This document shows, one piece after another, positions 48,121-59,300 of a DNA stretch of 64,000 nucleotides. Each line of letters opens with the position of its first letter. The stretch's first letter is position 1. The notes below the pieces were generated by a model. The model was not told the origin of the DNA. It did no database searches and saw nothing but the letters and a program-made list of their open reading frames with translations. The stretch is taken from NCBI RefSeq assembly GCF_001723175.1, contig NC_064650.1, positions 4,650,001 to 4,714,000 of the forward strand, written 5' to 3'. Source of the DNA: Penicillium oxalicum (lineage: Eukaryota > Ascomycota > Eurotiomycetes > Eurotiales > Aspergillaceae). The translations under genes and the position numbers were made by a program.

Positions 48121-49209
48121 GGTTGGATGTATCGCACAAGAAATGCGATCGTACAGACTACAACCGTTGGGTCTGTTGTTGTGCCTTGACCTGGAGAGTA
48201 ACGAAATTCGGAAGACCCACAACGGGCTCGGCCATTCGATCAGAGTCGACCCACTCTTCGTTGTCGGGGCGTGTTGGTATTTCTTTTAATAGATTGGCCA
48301 ATCATCTGGTCTTCTCTTTGGCCAGCCTGGGCGAACGTGACGGACCACCAGAGAGGATGTACCCGTCCCAGTTCCTCCGTCCACTCAGAGAAACCCAGGA
48401 TGAGGTGATCACTCATCCAGGCTGGCGTATACTCATCACCCATTTTTGTGGCCTTTCCAAGTCTGTTACACGATTATGCATCAAGGAGACGTTGAGAAGG
48501 GGGAACCAGTCAGATACATCTCATAATGCGATGTAGGTGACTTTTTTCAGGATGAGTAGGATCAGGGAAAAGCCATCAAAGTAAGAAACCACAAGTGTCA
48601 TGATTTTACTAGTGCGTGTGGCGAGCGCACAGAATTACTACGAGTCATCTCCGCCAATGTCTGCAAAGGCCCCCACTTCGAATTCGGTAGGTGATGGTCT
48701 ATACACTAATCCAGGACCTTGAGTCTGACTCAATAGCGAGTTATGTACATGTCGCATCCCCACCTACCCCAAGTCAACATGTTAGCCCCTCGAATATTGT
48801 GATAGCACACTCCATCGGTGGCATGAACTGGGGATAGGAGGGATCACACGCCGCGGCATGGACCGGTCATGCACTAGGAATGTTGAGCAGGAAATGTTGA
48901 CATGTAAGTATGGAATGATCCTGCACTGTGTCACTTTATGCAAAATGCATCCCTCGGGTACAGTAGAGAGGCCCAAGGCTACCTACCATCGCCGACTCGA
49001 CTACTGTATGTGGACATATGCAAATTTATTTTAGGACATCACATATCACGTGCTCCAGAAAAGAGGAGGCAAAAAAAATCACCATTAATCACGATCATCC
49101 ATCTGGTCCTCGAATGATCAAAGGTGGTCGATCCCCGTCTCCTCCATCTCCGAGCTGGGCGGCTGGTGGCGTCGATAGTTGCCCCTCTCTTTATTCTCCA
49201 CGCGGCCAA

Positions 49210-49233
49210 AAGAGAAAGAGAGAGAGAGAGAGA
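49210..49233. repeat. GA-rich microsatellite tract
   Basis: (GA)n run with one interruption, followed by poly-A-rich sequence, in the promoter region of the 49973 gene. Confidence 0.75.
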
Positions 49234-49972
49234 AGAAAAAAAAAGACAAAAGAAAAAAGGTCCAAAACAAACCGTGTGTCTGGAATCTCTCGACGATAGT
49301 AAAAACCGTGCGCTTCGACTCTTCCGATGACCAGTCTCCAGTAGATAAATTTTGGCTCCAGTCCTTGCTGTTCCGGAACCTGGACTCTCTTGTTTTCTTC
49401 CCATTCCTTGACCAATACGTACTTGCATACTTTCTCATTTCCTACCCAAATTCCTACACATTCCCTTCGGACAAACGCCTGAATCATCCAAGAAGACTTC
49501 ACCATTCCTCTCCCATTGTTATTCCATCGACATCGACCGGCGGAGATCTTTCTGCCTTTGGCGGTACACCACTGTGCAGGGCTCTCGGTGGTGGTTCATC
49601 CAGTGACGTTTCTCATCACGTTATCACACCCAAGCGCCAGCTATTCTTAGCCCACCCCCGCTACTTCGTCACTCGACTCGGGTCGATCATCGCACAAGTG
49701 TACATCCTGCTGTACAGACCGCAGTGGACACTGCATGTTGCGTACTGGTCCAACATCACCAACCACCAACCACCGTCACCCGGACACACTGGGCAAGTGA
49801 CCCACTTGCTCTCAGGAAGAAGGAACCTCCTTCTAGATCGTCAACTCTTCCACTTCTTTGTATCTTCATGTCACACTTCATGCCTCTTGCGCTCCCTTGA
49901 TCAGCCAACGTTGTGAAGAAGCCTCCAAGTGCTTGCCATTCTTCCAATATCTGCAACTCCCGTCCATGTCCC

Positions 49973-50971
49973 ATGATCATGTCCTGTTTATCGTCACCTC
50001 TCGGTGACCCGCGATCGATGACCTCCCGACCCAAGTTGACGCTTCAAACGACCTCTCTACCACGAACCTTTGGCAGCTCGTCTACAGGCCTCTCCCTCTC
50101 CTTTGCGACCAACGCAGCCGCCTCGCCGACCGTCCGCAACACGTTTAAAAATGCCTATGATGTCGTATCTCCCACCTCGACAGCCACCTCTCCCTCCTCA
50201 AATGCCCCGCCCAGCCTCCGATTTCCCAGCACGAAACCCGCATCTCCATACATCCACCATGCCCACAGCCACTCCACAAGTTTCTTTCACCGCAGTAACC
50301 CGTATCAACTACCCTTGGGGGTGCGTAGTATTCTGCGCAACTCTCCCCTCGAGCCCTCGTCGCGGCGTCCATCAGGATCGATGTCTGCAGGCGCCAGTGG
50401 ACCCGGCGGCGCAGGCGCACGCCGGGTCTTCTTCCCCGCCAAGAAGCAAGTGAGCTACCGCAATCCACTGGAGGAAGAAATCCGGACCGAGCGCTACACG
50501 GCGCAACACTTCGATCTGTTTGAGGAAGACCAGTCCAAGGAGGCTGTGCAGGATCAGGCAGCATCGAAATCGGAGGATTCTGCGCCCGAATCCACCGAGG
50601 AGGAGGATTCAGACACCGCCAGTAATCAGTCAGGCTCGGAGGCGGGCAGTACTTCCGGAAATCAAATCAGCTCAAACTGCGCATCCGCGACTCACGGTGT
50701 TCTTTCAAAAACCGAGCGCAAGAAGCGTCGCACATTACGCGCAGAGCGACAAGTCCGCGCGGTCGCTTTGCTGGACGGACTTGATCCGGGTCGCTCCGAT
50801 GCATCTACGCCGCAAACGCCACGACAGGGCCGTGCCAAACGGCGACGCGAGTGGAGATGGACCCTGGGTCCTGTAGGCAGCTGCTCGGACGAAGCGCAGT
50901 CTGACTTGCCAACGCAGCCACCCACATCACAGCCCACAGATCTTGCGGCTGAAACGTCTTCGCGTGGGTGA
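49973..50971 (+). CDS. Low-complexity protein of unknown function with RVxF-like motif
   Basis: Single-exon frame of 332 residues from the first ATG (49973). In-frame ATGs at 49979 and 50018 (MTSRPKLTLQTTSLPRTFG) are alternatives, and the last begins the part that looks most ordered. The protein is Ser/Pro-rich to about residue 120, then has a basic block (VRSILRNSPL, GARRVFFPAKKQVSYRNPLE) leading into an acidic stretch (ESTEEEDSDTASNQSGSEAG) and a basic C-terminal region (SKTERKKRRTLRAERQVRAV, RAKRRREWRWTLGPV). RVFF fits the RVxF docking pattern for protein phosphatase 1, but one short motif is weak evidence. The conserved-looking centre and lack of stops support a real gene. Probably nuclear, inferred from basic clusters. 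Confidence 0.65.
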   Translation: MIMSCLSSPLGDPRSMTSRPKLTLQTTSLPRTFGSSSTGLSLSFATNAAASPTVRNTFKNAYDVVSPTSTATSPSSNAPPSLRFPSTKPASPYIHHAHSHSTSFFHRSNPYQLPLGVRSILRNSPLEPSSRRPSGSMSAGASGPGGAGARRVFFPAKKQVSYRNPLEEEIRTERYTAQHFDLFEEDQSKEAVQDQAASKSEDSAPESTEEEDSDTASNQSGSEAGSTSGNQISSNCASATHGVLSKTERKKRRTLRAERQVRAVALLDGLDPGRSDASTPQTPRQGRAKRRREWRWTLGPVGSCSDEAQSDLPTQPPTSQPTDLAAETSSRG

Positions 50972-53175
50972 CGATGTGTTAAGGCACCACTATTTTTCGG
51001 CTTTCATCTTCTTCTGGCCCCTTTTCGGGGTATTCCCTTTTCTTGCGACGTGCATGAAAGTGATGCATCCACGACCGTTTTTTCTCATGATCCATGTTCC
51101 TAATCCCATAGAGAGGCGCCGGCGGTTGTTATGTCTTTTTGGTTCTTGCTCTGTTTCTTGTCTCACTGTCCGCTTCTCCCCTTCCTTTCATATTTTTCTG
51201 CTGAAGCCCACTTCCGGCTGTGTATCCATCGGCTGTCTCTTTTTTTTTCTCCATTTTCTCTGCAATGTCTCCCTCACGAAAGGCTGCATTGGGGTAGATA
51301 TTTTGCTTCATGAACATAACTTATCTTTGGACTCAAGTCCACTCAGCACTATGCTTCAGCTTTCTTGCTACTCATAAATTGCCCTACGGCTCAGCTGTAG
51401 ATGAAGATTGATGCCTTTTCTTACTTTTTTATGTCAGTCGTGCCTCGTTCTCTGCGACTGGAGAAAAAAAAACTGCGTTTCGAGGAGAATTTGGTACTAG
51501 CTAATCAAGATTTGAACATATGACAAGGAAATGCTGATTTCCAAGATCCATATTGCTGTGTAAAAGACTCCGGATGGGGAAAAGCACATGCGCCGGTACA
51601 TTTGTATATTATCGCCTACGAAGACAATAGAATTGTTGAAGAACTCGCCATTTCTCAGATGGTTTCTCAGATAGCATGCCACTCCTTTATAAGTTTGATA
51701 TCTCCTTTTCTGTTCACTCAGCAATCAGGGAGCATTCAACGAGGACTACCTCAGACCTAGGCATACTTTCTGGTCTCTCCCATCTCTTCCACTGTCAACC
51801 CTATAAGTAATCAAATCTTCCCCTTACCATAAGTTTCCCCTCATCTCCTTCCTACCATCCACTCCTTTGTCAAAAACTGTATCAGATGATTTTGCCCAAC
51901 GCTCGACTTGAGTCATACGCCATCGGGGTTTTCGTGGTTGAGTTCAATCCGTTGTCAACAGTCGTCGATGCTATGAACTAGCCAGATATTATTGATTTAT
52001 CATAATTTTGAAATCTTGATTGGCTGCGATACTGATCGTACAAGGTATATTTCTCGTTCCTTGTGCTACCGAACATTCCGAGTTCACCACCCAAAATCTC
52101 GCCCCACGATCCTGCCTGGTCCGAATTCTGCGAGCACTCGGTTCTGACAGCGTCAGAGGCGAGCGAGCCTAGATAGCTCTGCTCCTCCATTTAGCTTGAT
52201 CCAGCATTTGAACTAAATCAGATGAGCGACGTTAGTTGATCGAATTGGCACAACTCAGTAATCTTCCGAGACCCAGAATTCTTGAGTCATTGCCATAGAC
52301 CCAATTAGACACAGATGGTGGAAAGTACTTTTAAACAAGAATGCTGGGTGCTTGTCCACCCCCCGAGACTAGCGTTGTCGCCGACTGTACCCGCCTTTCT
52401 TTGTCGCTTTCTCAGCCTCGATGTGTCAAGGTAGGCTGGTTTATTTGGGTGGTCCACCTGGGTTAGGTATGCCTCGACTGATAATTGTACTATCATATCA
52501 TTAGTTTGTAACGGACTGACCAGAATGAAATCGGTATCTGAGTTGATGATTGCGGTCCACTTTGAAGATTCAGTAAGAAACTGTTCATCACATCCTCACA
52601 ACTGCTTAATAGTCGTCCAGGATAAGGTAGAGAAGAGTTTAAGACAGCAGACATACAGACGATGGGTCTTGACAGGGTACCGAGTCGTGCCCATGCACGG
52701 TACCTTTTCCGGAGCTCTCTGAGACACACTCCGGAGAGAGACGCTCCCAGAATTCAGAGAAATTGCCTGCGCTCTTCTCCAATCCTACAGAGTTAGTCAG
52801 TAGCTAAAGCAGGGGAGGTACATTCGACCTCAATCGTGAATGCTAAGTGTCAAGTGCTGGTGGCCTTGATAAGTCATGAGCTGAGCTGGGGCAACACTTC
52901 TCCTTAAAATGAGCGTCGTCTCTCCCCCTCGATGGGTCTCTTGGATATCTGAAAGTAAACGCCAAGTCAATGGTGTCCGCAAAGAAATACAAGCTAGCAG
53001 ACTCTGGGCAGGGGTGTCTTCTGGATCGAAGGGTGTAGATCGGAGGGTGTAGCGCCTTGTGGGTTCTTTTATTTTCGCTGGATCGGATGCTCCATTATGG
53101 GCACAACGAGACGCGTTGATAGATATCGGTCTGTTTAATCCATTAAAGGTCTATGATGATATCTTTGTAGAAGGT
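50972..53175. other. Convergent gene-poor 2.2-kb region
   Basis: 3' flanks of the 49973 gene (+) and arsH (-). T-rich and frame-broken. Contains a bulged inverted repeat at 52676-52704 (arms GGTACC...GTGC and GCACGGTACC around CCAT). No supported ORF. Confidence 0.45.
52676..52704. repeat. Inverted repeat with potential bulged hairpin
   Basis: Arms GGTACC plus GTGC and GCACGGTACC can pair over 10 bp, with a 5-nt bulge (GAGTC) on one side and a CCAT loop. It lies in a gene-free stretch. Function unknown. Confidence 0.4.
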
Positions 53176-54221
53176 CTAATTGCTGGCCTCACGAAGGCGC
53201 GCCTTTTCTTCTTTCAGTCTCCTTTCTTCTCTTTCACTGAAACGGTCGGCAAAGAGTCCTATGTGAGGCCGCATCAAAATCGTGTACTTGACAAATTCCT
53301 CCATGCAGTCCACGAGTCGATCTCGGTTGCTGCTAGGCATAAGTCGTTGATCTCCAGGCTGACCTTCGTCCGGAAATTGAGTGTATGCCTTGGGAATCGA
53401 CGATTGGTTGGGAATGGTAAACATGCGCATCCATCGACCGAGGATTCGCAACGAGTTGACTGCATTAAAGGATTGTGATCCACCGCACACTTGGGCAATG
53501 GCAAGTGTTCGACCTTGGGTCGGCCGAACACTCCCGGTGCTTAGAGGGATCCAATCGATTTGATTCTTGAATACTCCAGTCTATTACCGGCGAAAATGGA
53601 CAGATGGTGAGTACACGTATCGACCACTGCACAGATGGTAGAACTCACCAGATTGCCATGTTGCTCGGGTGAAACCCAGACATGTCCATCACTCCACTGA
53701 CTGAGTTCTCGGAGCTCCTGGACTTTTGGATGGCCATGTTCGCTATCATTCTTCATAGGGAGGCCCTCTGGGTCGAAAACGCGCACGTCGCAACCGAGCC
53801 GGAAAAGGATCCGGGACGCTTCGTAAGCCACGAGCCGAGAATATGATCTTCTTCGGAGGCTGCCAAAGAGTACCAGGACCTTGAGCCTGTCGTTTGTTTT
53901 TTGAAGATCCTCTTCGGCCATGTCAAGAGCAGTGGTCAACTCTAGTTTGTTGGTCCAGTCCTCAGCCCCATCGTCGCTGAGAACAAACGGTCGATATTTT
54001 TTGCGAATCTCAGAGTCATCTTCATTTGAAGGCAGGCTCAGGGACCGGTAGGTACATTCTCTTGAATCACGAAGCATGGCTGTGCTTTCGAATGTGCGTA
54101 GCTGCATTCGTGTGGGACTAATGCAGAAGAGATTCGAGCAGTGGAGGCGCCTTTGGTATCGTCCAGACCTGATGCCCAGTTTCAAGGTTGGGGCAAATAC
54201 ACCTGCAAGACTCAATGACAT
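53176..54221 (-). CDS. arsH: ArsH-type NADPH-dependent FMN reductase
   Basis: Flavoprotein of the ArsH family, linked to organoarsenical or arsenite detoxification and quinone/FMN reduction. Exons 54221..53649 and 53580..53176 give 325 residues. The family core starts at [15 protein letters not shown]-binding [60 protein letters not shown] and the long [20 protein letters not shown] stretch are all intact. The N-terminal about 70 residues are not conserved. They start [20 protein letters not shown] and are Arg/Ser-rich, so they could be a mitochondrial leader, or translation may start at the ATG at 54107. No arsenite pump, arsenate reductase or ArsR-like gene is in the window, so this is a solitary copy. 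Confidence 0.92.
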
Positions 54222-55460
54222 TAAATAAGAGAGAAGCTGAACTATACAAAAAGGACAACATTACAAAAAAGAGAGGAATAGACAATCTTTTTTCTTGGAT
54301 AAGGACAATCTGAGTATGTCATTTGTCGATGATGATTGGATGTGATGGAACCCGCGGCTGCCAAGCTTCATCATGGCTGTACAGATTAGTAAGAACGCTA
54401 GTGCATCATACCGAAGGTTACGATCTTTTCGAGTACTCGGAGTGACGGCAACAAAAGAGGTTCATGTATGGGTTTGTAAGAGACTTGCTTTTAGAATACC
54501 GCAGTAGCTAATATGAGAATCTGCCAGCGTGAAATATGAGTAATGCATATTGAGATAAAAGCATCAAGAATAGGCCCCTCAATCACGTATACCTAGCTTC
54601 GCACCGAGTACAAAAATTCCATCACTTCGGTATATCAAGCGGAGAAATGACCTCGGATGCAGATAAAAGCTTTGATATTATCAATGATTGGTCTCTGCAG
54701 CACCAAAGAGAATGCTATCGGGTCAATATTTTCTTACTCATAAGTAGGCCTTATCATGCGTCTACTAAGCGCTCCTACAACAACAGTTGCCGAATCACGC
54801 AAGGGGCTCTTCCGCCCTATAGCCGCCCAATTAAGTCCGCTCGTGCTGGAGTTTCATACCAAATGGCTAAGGTTGCTGTATTATAACAAGATCCTACATG
54901 AGACACAGAAGTAGCGAATTAATCAACCCGCATCATGTTATGTGTACGATTAAATAATATACTCTGTGTTGTCCGTAGTGAATAATAGTCCAGGAAAAGA
55001 AGCCGCTTACCTCGCCCAAATCTAGTAAACATTGTTTCGTCTGGACATAGTAAATACCTGTTTCGTGCCGACCCTCGATACCAAAGTGAGAGAAGTGAGA
55101 GAAGTGAAAAGGGGTATATAGAATTTCAGTACCTCGTTTGACATCACGTTTAATACCTATTACAACCCACTCAAGTCACTCGTTGGCTCTCCTAACATCG
55201 TATCCAGATTTCCCCTCTTTCTCCTTCCTCTGTCTATTTGTCCTTTATCTATATCTTTCTTCTTTATCTATATATTTCTCTATTCTCTACATGATTTTGA
55301 TCTTCCTCACATATCACCCTCAGGTTCGTTCCTCTCTCTTACTTCCCTAATTCCATGGGCCATAGGCTTCAGTCAGCCTTACTTACTGACCTATCGACTT
55401 TTGTGAAATAGTTCGCTCCCATCAACATCGCCTACCTGAGCCAAACGAACCAGACAGAAG
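54222..55460. other. Gene-poor A/T-rich region
   Basis: ArsH promoter on the left. Further right there is A/T-rich sequence including TCTATA-rich pyrimidine tracts near 55220-55300, just upstream of the decayed gene. No supported ORF. Confidence 0.45.
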
Positions 55461-56043
55461 ATGGCTGCAGAGGCGCCTTCTCTCACCTATGACCAAAAAA
55501 GCAAAGCCATTAGCAACAAGGAAAGCCCCGAGCTTCTTTCAAACTCGAGCCGCCTCGATGAAGTAATTGATCACCTCCAGGCACAATGGGCCGAGCAAAA
55601 TGGGCATTAGGGCTGCTCTTGAGGCGAACTCAGAACGGTAGCTGGCTATTACCAATGAACTTGCTCATTACCCCGAGGCTCCATTGGAGCCTCCAATATT
55701 GATCATGGGCGATTTCAACCTTATGTTTGCCAGAGACCCTTGCTGCCACATACACCAAGCCCTAGCCATCCGAATCAGAGCACCCGAGGCCGCGCGTGAG
55801 GCTCGCATCGTCCCCTTGAATGGCCAAGTCTACGAAGAAGACATACTGGCCGACACGTTGACGATCCTGGATCGTTTCAGGCCGGACTCGGAGGAATGGG
55901 CGGCCTTCTTCGAAACGGAGACTGCGAGGGAGCAAAAGATCCCGTTCGCCCAATATACGTCTGATGGCAGCACCATGTCCTTCCGAGGAACCTGGGACCC
56001 TTCAGGGCCAGATTTTCGGCGCCACATGCCGTTTCTCTTCTGA
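55461..56043 (+). pseudogene. Decayed protein-coding gene of unknown family
   Basis: An ATG frame at 55461 (MAAEAPSLTYDQKSKAISNK and onward) runs 48 codons to a TAG at 55607-55609. A different frame overlapping its end continues the coding character (ATGGGCATTAGG..., EANSER). It meets a TAG at 55639-55641 and then stays open for 134 codons to 56043, with protein-like composition (HYPEAPLEPPILIMGDFN, EDILADTLTILDRFRPDSEE, SDGSTMSFRGTWDPSGPDF). One frameshift and one nonsense codon therefore separate three plausible coding blocks, and a pyrimidine-rich promoter-like stretch precedes them. The family is not recognised. An intron could remove one lesion, but no good donor/acceptor pair was found. 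Confidence 0.5.
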
Positions 56044-56384
56044 CTCTCTTGGTGTCATCGTTGGTCCTGACTTTGGCACCTACAATCGTGGAAGTCTGCT
56101 GGATTTGTTGCTTTTGTATTTCTACTTTTTGGGTGCCCAATGGGCCTTGTGTTGTGTTCCTGTTTTCTTTTCTTTTCTTTTTTTGCGTTTTTTTAATAGA
56201 ACACAGACGAACATGTTTGCATTTTCCCATTCTTCTCATTGGCCATGAGAAGTAGTACTGTAAATCATCATTCTGTATTAAGGGCGTCATAAACTTGCAT
56301 TTTCAGTATTGATGGACATGAACATGGAACAAAAAGAAATACAATCCTAATACAAATAAGAATAAATCCTCCCGTCAATGTGAA
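56044..56384. other. Intergenic region, no gene seen
   Basis: About 340 bp holding the 3' flank of the decayed gene and of the C2-domain gene, T-rich in the first half. No supported ORF. Confidence 0.4.
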
Positions 56385-59300
56385 TCAGGTCTCCGTCTCA
56401 ACATCGGGCTCCCGGCCGGTCATGTCACCCATGCCAACCTTCATCTTCATTTTACGAAGCGCATACACAGCTTCATCTTTGGCAAAAGCTGCGTTCCGCG
56501 CGGGCTTCCACTGCATGATCCCACGGTGCTCGCGTTGCTCACTTCGACGATTAGCTCGCTTGGCTTGCTTGGGGCTCAAGTGACTACCACTGGCCACAGA
56601 GGATCGCCGTTCTGTGGGACTCACTGTGGAAGGGGCCCAAGAATCGGACGAATTGGAATCGGAGTCAGAATCGTATGACTCTGGCTTCTCCGCCAGTTCG
56701 GAATTTTCCAGATTTGAACTACTTGGCCCGTTACGAGCGGTGTTCGGGATGGACTCATTGTTAGGAGACTGCGGTGTCACCGGATCATAAGGGGGTTGAT
56801 CACGCCCTGGCTCGGCCATCTTGTGACCATCGCTATCAGTGTATGCCCGAGGATCCTGTCCAAAAGCGCCACTCCAGTCATTGCCCTCATGGTCAATCCA
56901 TTGACGACGCTCACGGGGATCAGCTTGCTTGAGTACGTCGCGACCATCAATGAGTGATTGCTCATGTTTCTTCAAGGTCTCGCTGGGCACGTCAATGGAG
57001 ACGCTGCGAGAGCGCACACCTTGCGCAGCGCAGGCTTCCCAGGTTTCAAAGGTCTCGCGAGAGTCGTTATCGGTAACGAACCGCTCGTGTGATTCATCCG
57101 TTCCTGGGGAGAAGACGCATTTGAATTGCAACCGGCCAACTTCGGTGAGGTCTTCGAGCCCGGGAACCTCCTTGGCCTTCCAGTTGGCTTCGGTAACGTA
57201 ATTCTGGGTTAAGCGGGGCCCATTCTTGGTGGTCCAAATGGGAATGTCAATATCTGCCACCTCATTGTCCACCAGATGCTGCAGCCAGAGGACGGCATAA
57301 GCGGCAATGCCACGCTTGCTCTGGTTGTGAAACTCAAAAACGACCGGTGAGCGGTATCTGTGTTTGACAGGCAGACGAATGCCATCCCGGTATGACTGGT
57401 CGGAAAGGTCGAATGTCAAGTCTTTACCATCCATGGATGCGACTCGGCGACTCAATTTGCCCGTGCTTCCACTGGTGCGCAATCGTATTTTGCCATGGTG
57501 GCCCCAGTCCTTGGCAACAATCTTCTCGCCGGCGAATTCGAAAGTACCCACGTCCCAACCAAGCATGTTTGGCGGAAGCTTTGTTTCAACATGCCGAAGA
57601 AGAATCGAAATACGAATGCGGCCAAAGCCAATGCCACCATCGAGTGGGTACCAACGCGTGACCTGAGAGCTAGTCTCGAGGATATCGGAAAGTTTGATGG
57701 GGACAACACCCAGAATCGGGTCGTGTTCTCTGTAACGTTGATCTCGCACAGTAACTGTGACCACGGCAGATCGCCAGTCACGAACAAATCGCTCCGTACC
57801 AGCATTGAAAATAGGCCTTGAGCTAACAGCTTTAGCCCGGGTTTTGTAAATCTGTGAACAGACCAAATATTAGCTTGGATCGAACGGATGCCGCCTATAT
57901 TGAAGTTTTTATATGTATAAAAAATAAGAAAGAGCCATACCAGTTGGTCATTGAGCTGGATTTTACAGTAGCTGGTAGGCAGATTCTTGCCCTCCTCCTC
58001 CGTGTTTTCGCCGTATGGCTTTGCGGGCTCAAATTCTTTGCCCTTGCGGTTTCCGGAGCTTCCCTTGATGTTGTTGAGCTCAAGGTTGACAATCTGGTGC
58101 ACGACAATCGACACAATACCACTAGGCCAGAGGGGATCTGGAGGGGTGTGTGCCACTGCATCCTCTTCTTCGTTGGTAATAGTGCCCTTATCATCCTCGA
58201 AAACCGGATCTCCTTGCAGATTTTCGGGGAGATCCTTCTTCCTACCGTCCGTCCGAAGCTCGGGGCGCAACTTCGGTTTCCCGAAATAGCCGACCTCCCA
58301 ATGCAGTTCGCCGGGCATTTCGCTACCCTCGTTGAGCCCTTGCAATTTGGAGACTTGAGGATACATTCGCCCTGGATGTTGCAGCATCTCTCGGATCGGT
58401 AACTCCACCTTTCCACAGACATCGTCTGCAGTGTGGCGATCCGAATCCCAGAGTTCAACACTCAGATTCTCATTTGCTTTGATCAGCTCAGGGGTAACCA
58501 GCAGCGCGGCCGTTTCCTCCCAGATGGGGTTCAGATCGTCTGTGATGACACGTGTGCAGTACATGGGCTTGCCGTACTTCGAGAAAGACAGGTTGATGTA
58601 AGGGTCGCTGCCGCCACCTTCGCTGCCCCGGCGGTCTTGCTTGCTCAGTCCAAGGGCACGGTGGATACGAATCCACATGACACCAAGTGCCTGAGTCTCC
58701 TTTTGGATATCGTCACCCTTGAGCATCATGCTCAAGTCAAGAGTCATCGACTTAGGGGCTGCAAACATGGCGCAGGCTGTGCTGATGGCGTAGTTGACGA
58801 ATTTGGAGATCAACGGCAGATTGAGAACATTGACACCGCGACGAAGCATGGGCATACAGCCAGCACGCACATGAGGAATGCCAACCAAACTGAAAGTCAC
58901 CTCTTTCATAAATGGTGGCTCCGGCATAAGTTGGAAGCGCAGTCGGACTGTACCAACCAACTCGGTCAACTCAACAAAGACAGGGAAAGGGACACCAAAG
59001 AGTCCTCGAATTCCTAGGTAGAATACGAGGTTCATGTGCATGTTGCGAGCTTTTGACGAGGTAGATTGACCAGTCGGTTGAGCATGGTACGCAAAAGACG
59101 CCTCCATGTTGTAGAAACTGCCACCCTCCTCTGCCGCCGCAGCCTCTTGGGGATCTTTGTTCTTCAAATTCTCCTCGTGAATGTTGTCTTTCAAGTTTTG
59201 AACGTGGTCATCTGGCAGAGCTCGCATACTGAGAATGCGGAGAGGGTTACTTCCCTGATCGATCTCGGCAATTCGGACATTTTCGACCACCCCCGGGGCG

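Larger units (their letters stand above)
44234..49972. other. Gene-poor 5.7-kb region
   Basis: Largest stretch without a confident gene. The left end is the polymerase promoter, with a CATCAC-TCCG-GTGATG inverted repeat at 44231-44246 overlapping the ATG. The right end (about 49,100-49,970) is the promoter/5'-UTR of the next gene, with purine- and pyrimidine-rich tracts. Between lies frame-broken, locally A/T-rich sequence with many short ORFs. A possible small spliced gene at 47404-48120 is listed separately. No transposon termini were recognised. Confidence 0.45.

Noticed and set aside
47571..48536. 321-codon plus-strand ORF
   Set aside because: Its first part crosses a probable intron and its composition (many Arg, Ser, Cys) is unlike a real protein. 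Only a spliced sub-model is kept, as speculative.
49179..49916. 245-codon ORF upstream of the 49973 gene
   Set aside because: Begins in a GA repeat and is Ser/His/Leu-rich without structure. Better explained as promoter and 5'-UTR.
55684..55740. MGDFN motif read as a LINE/AP-endonuclease domain
   Set aside because: GDFN alone is short. The flanking residues lack the other endonuclease motifs and no reverse transcriptase follows.
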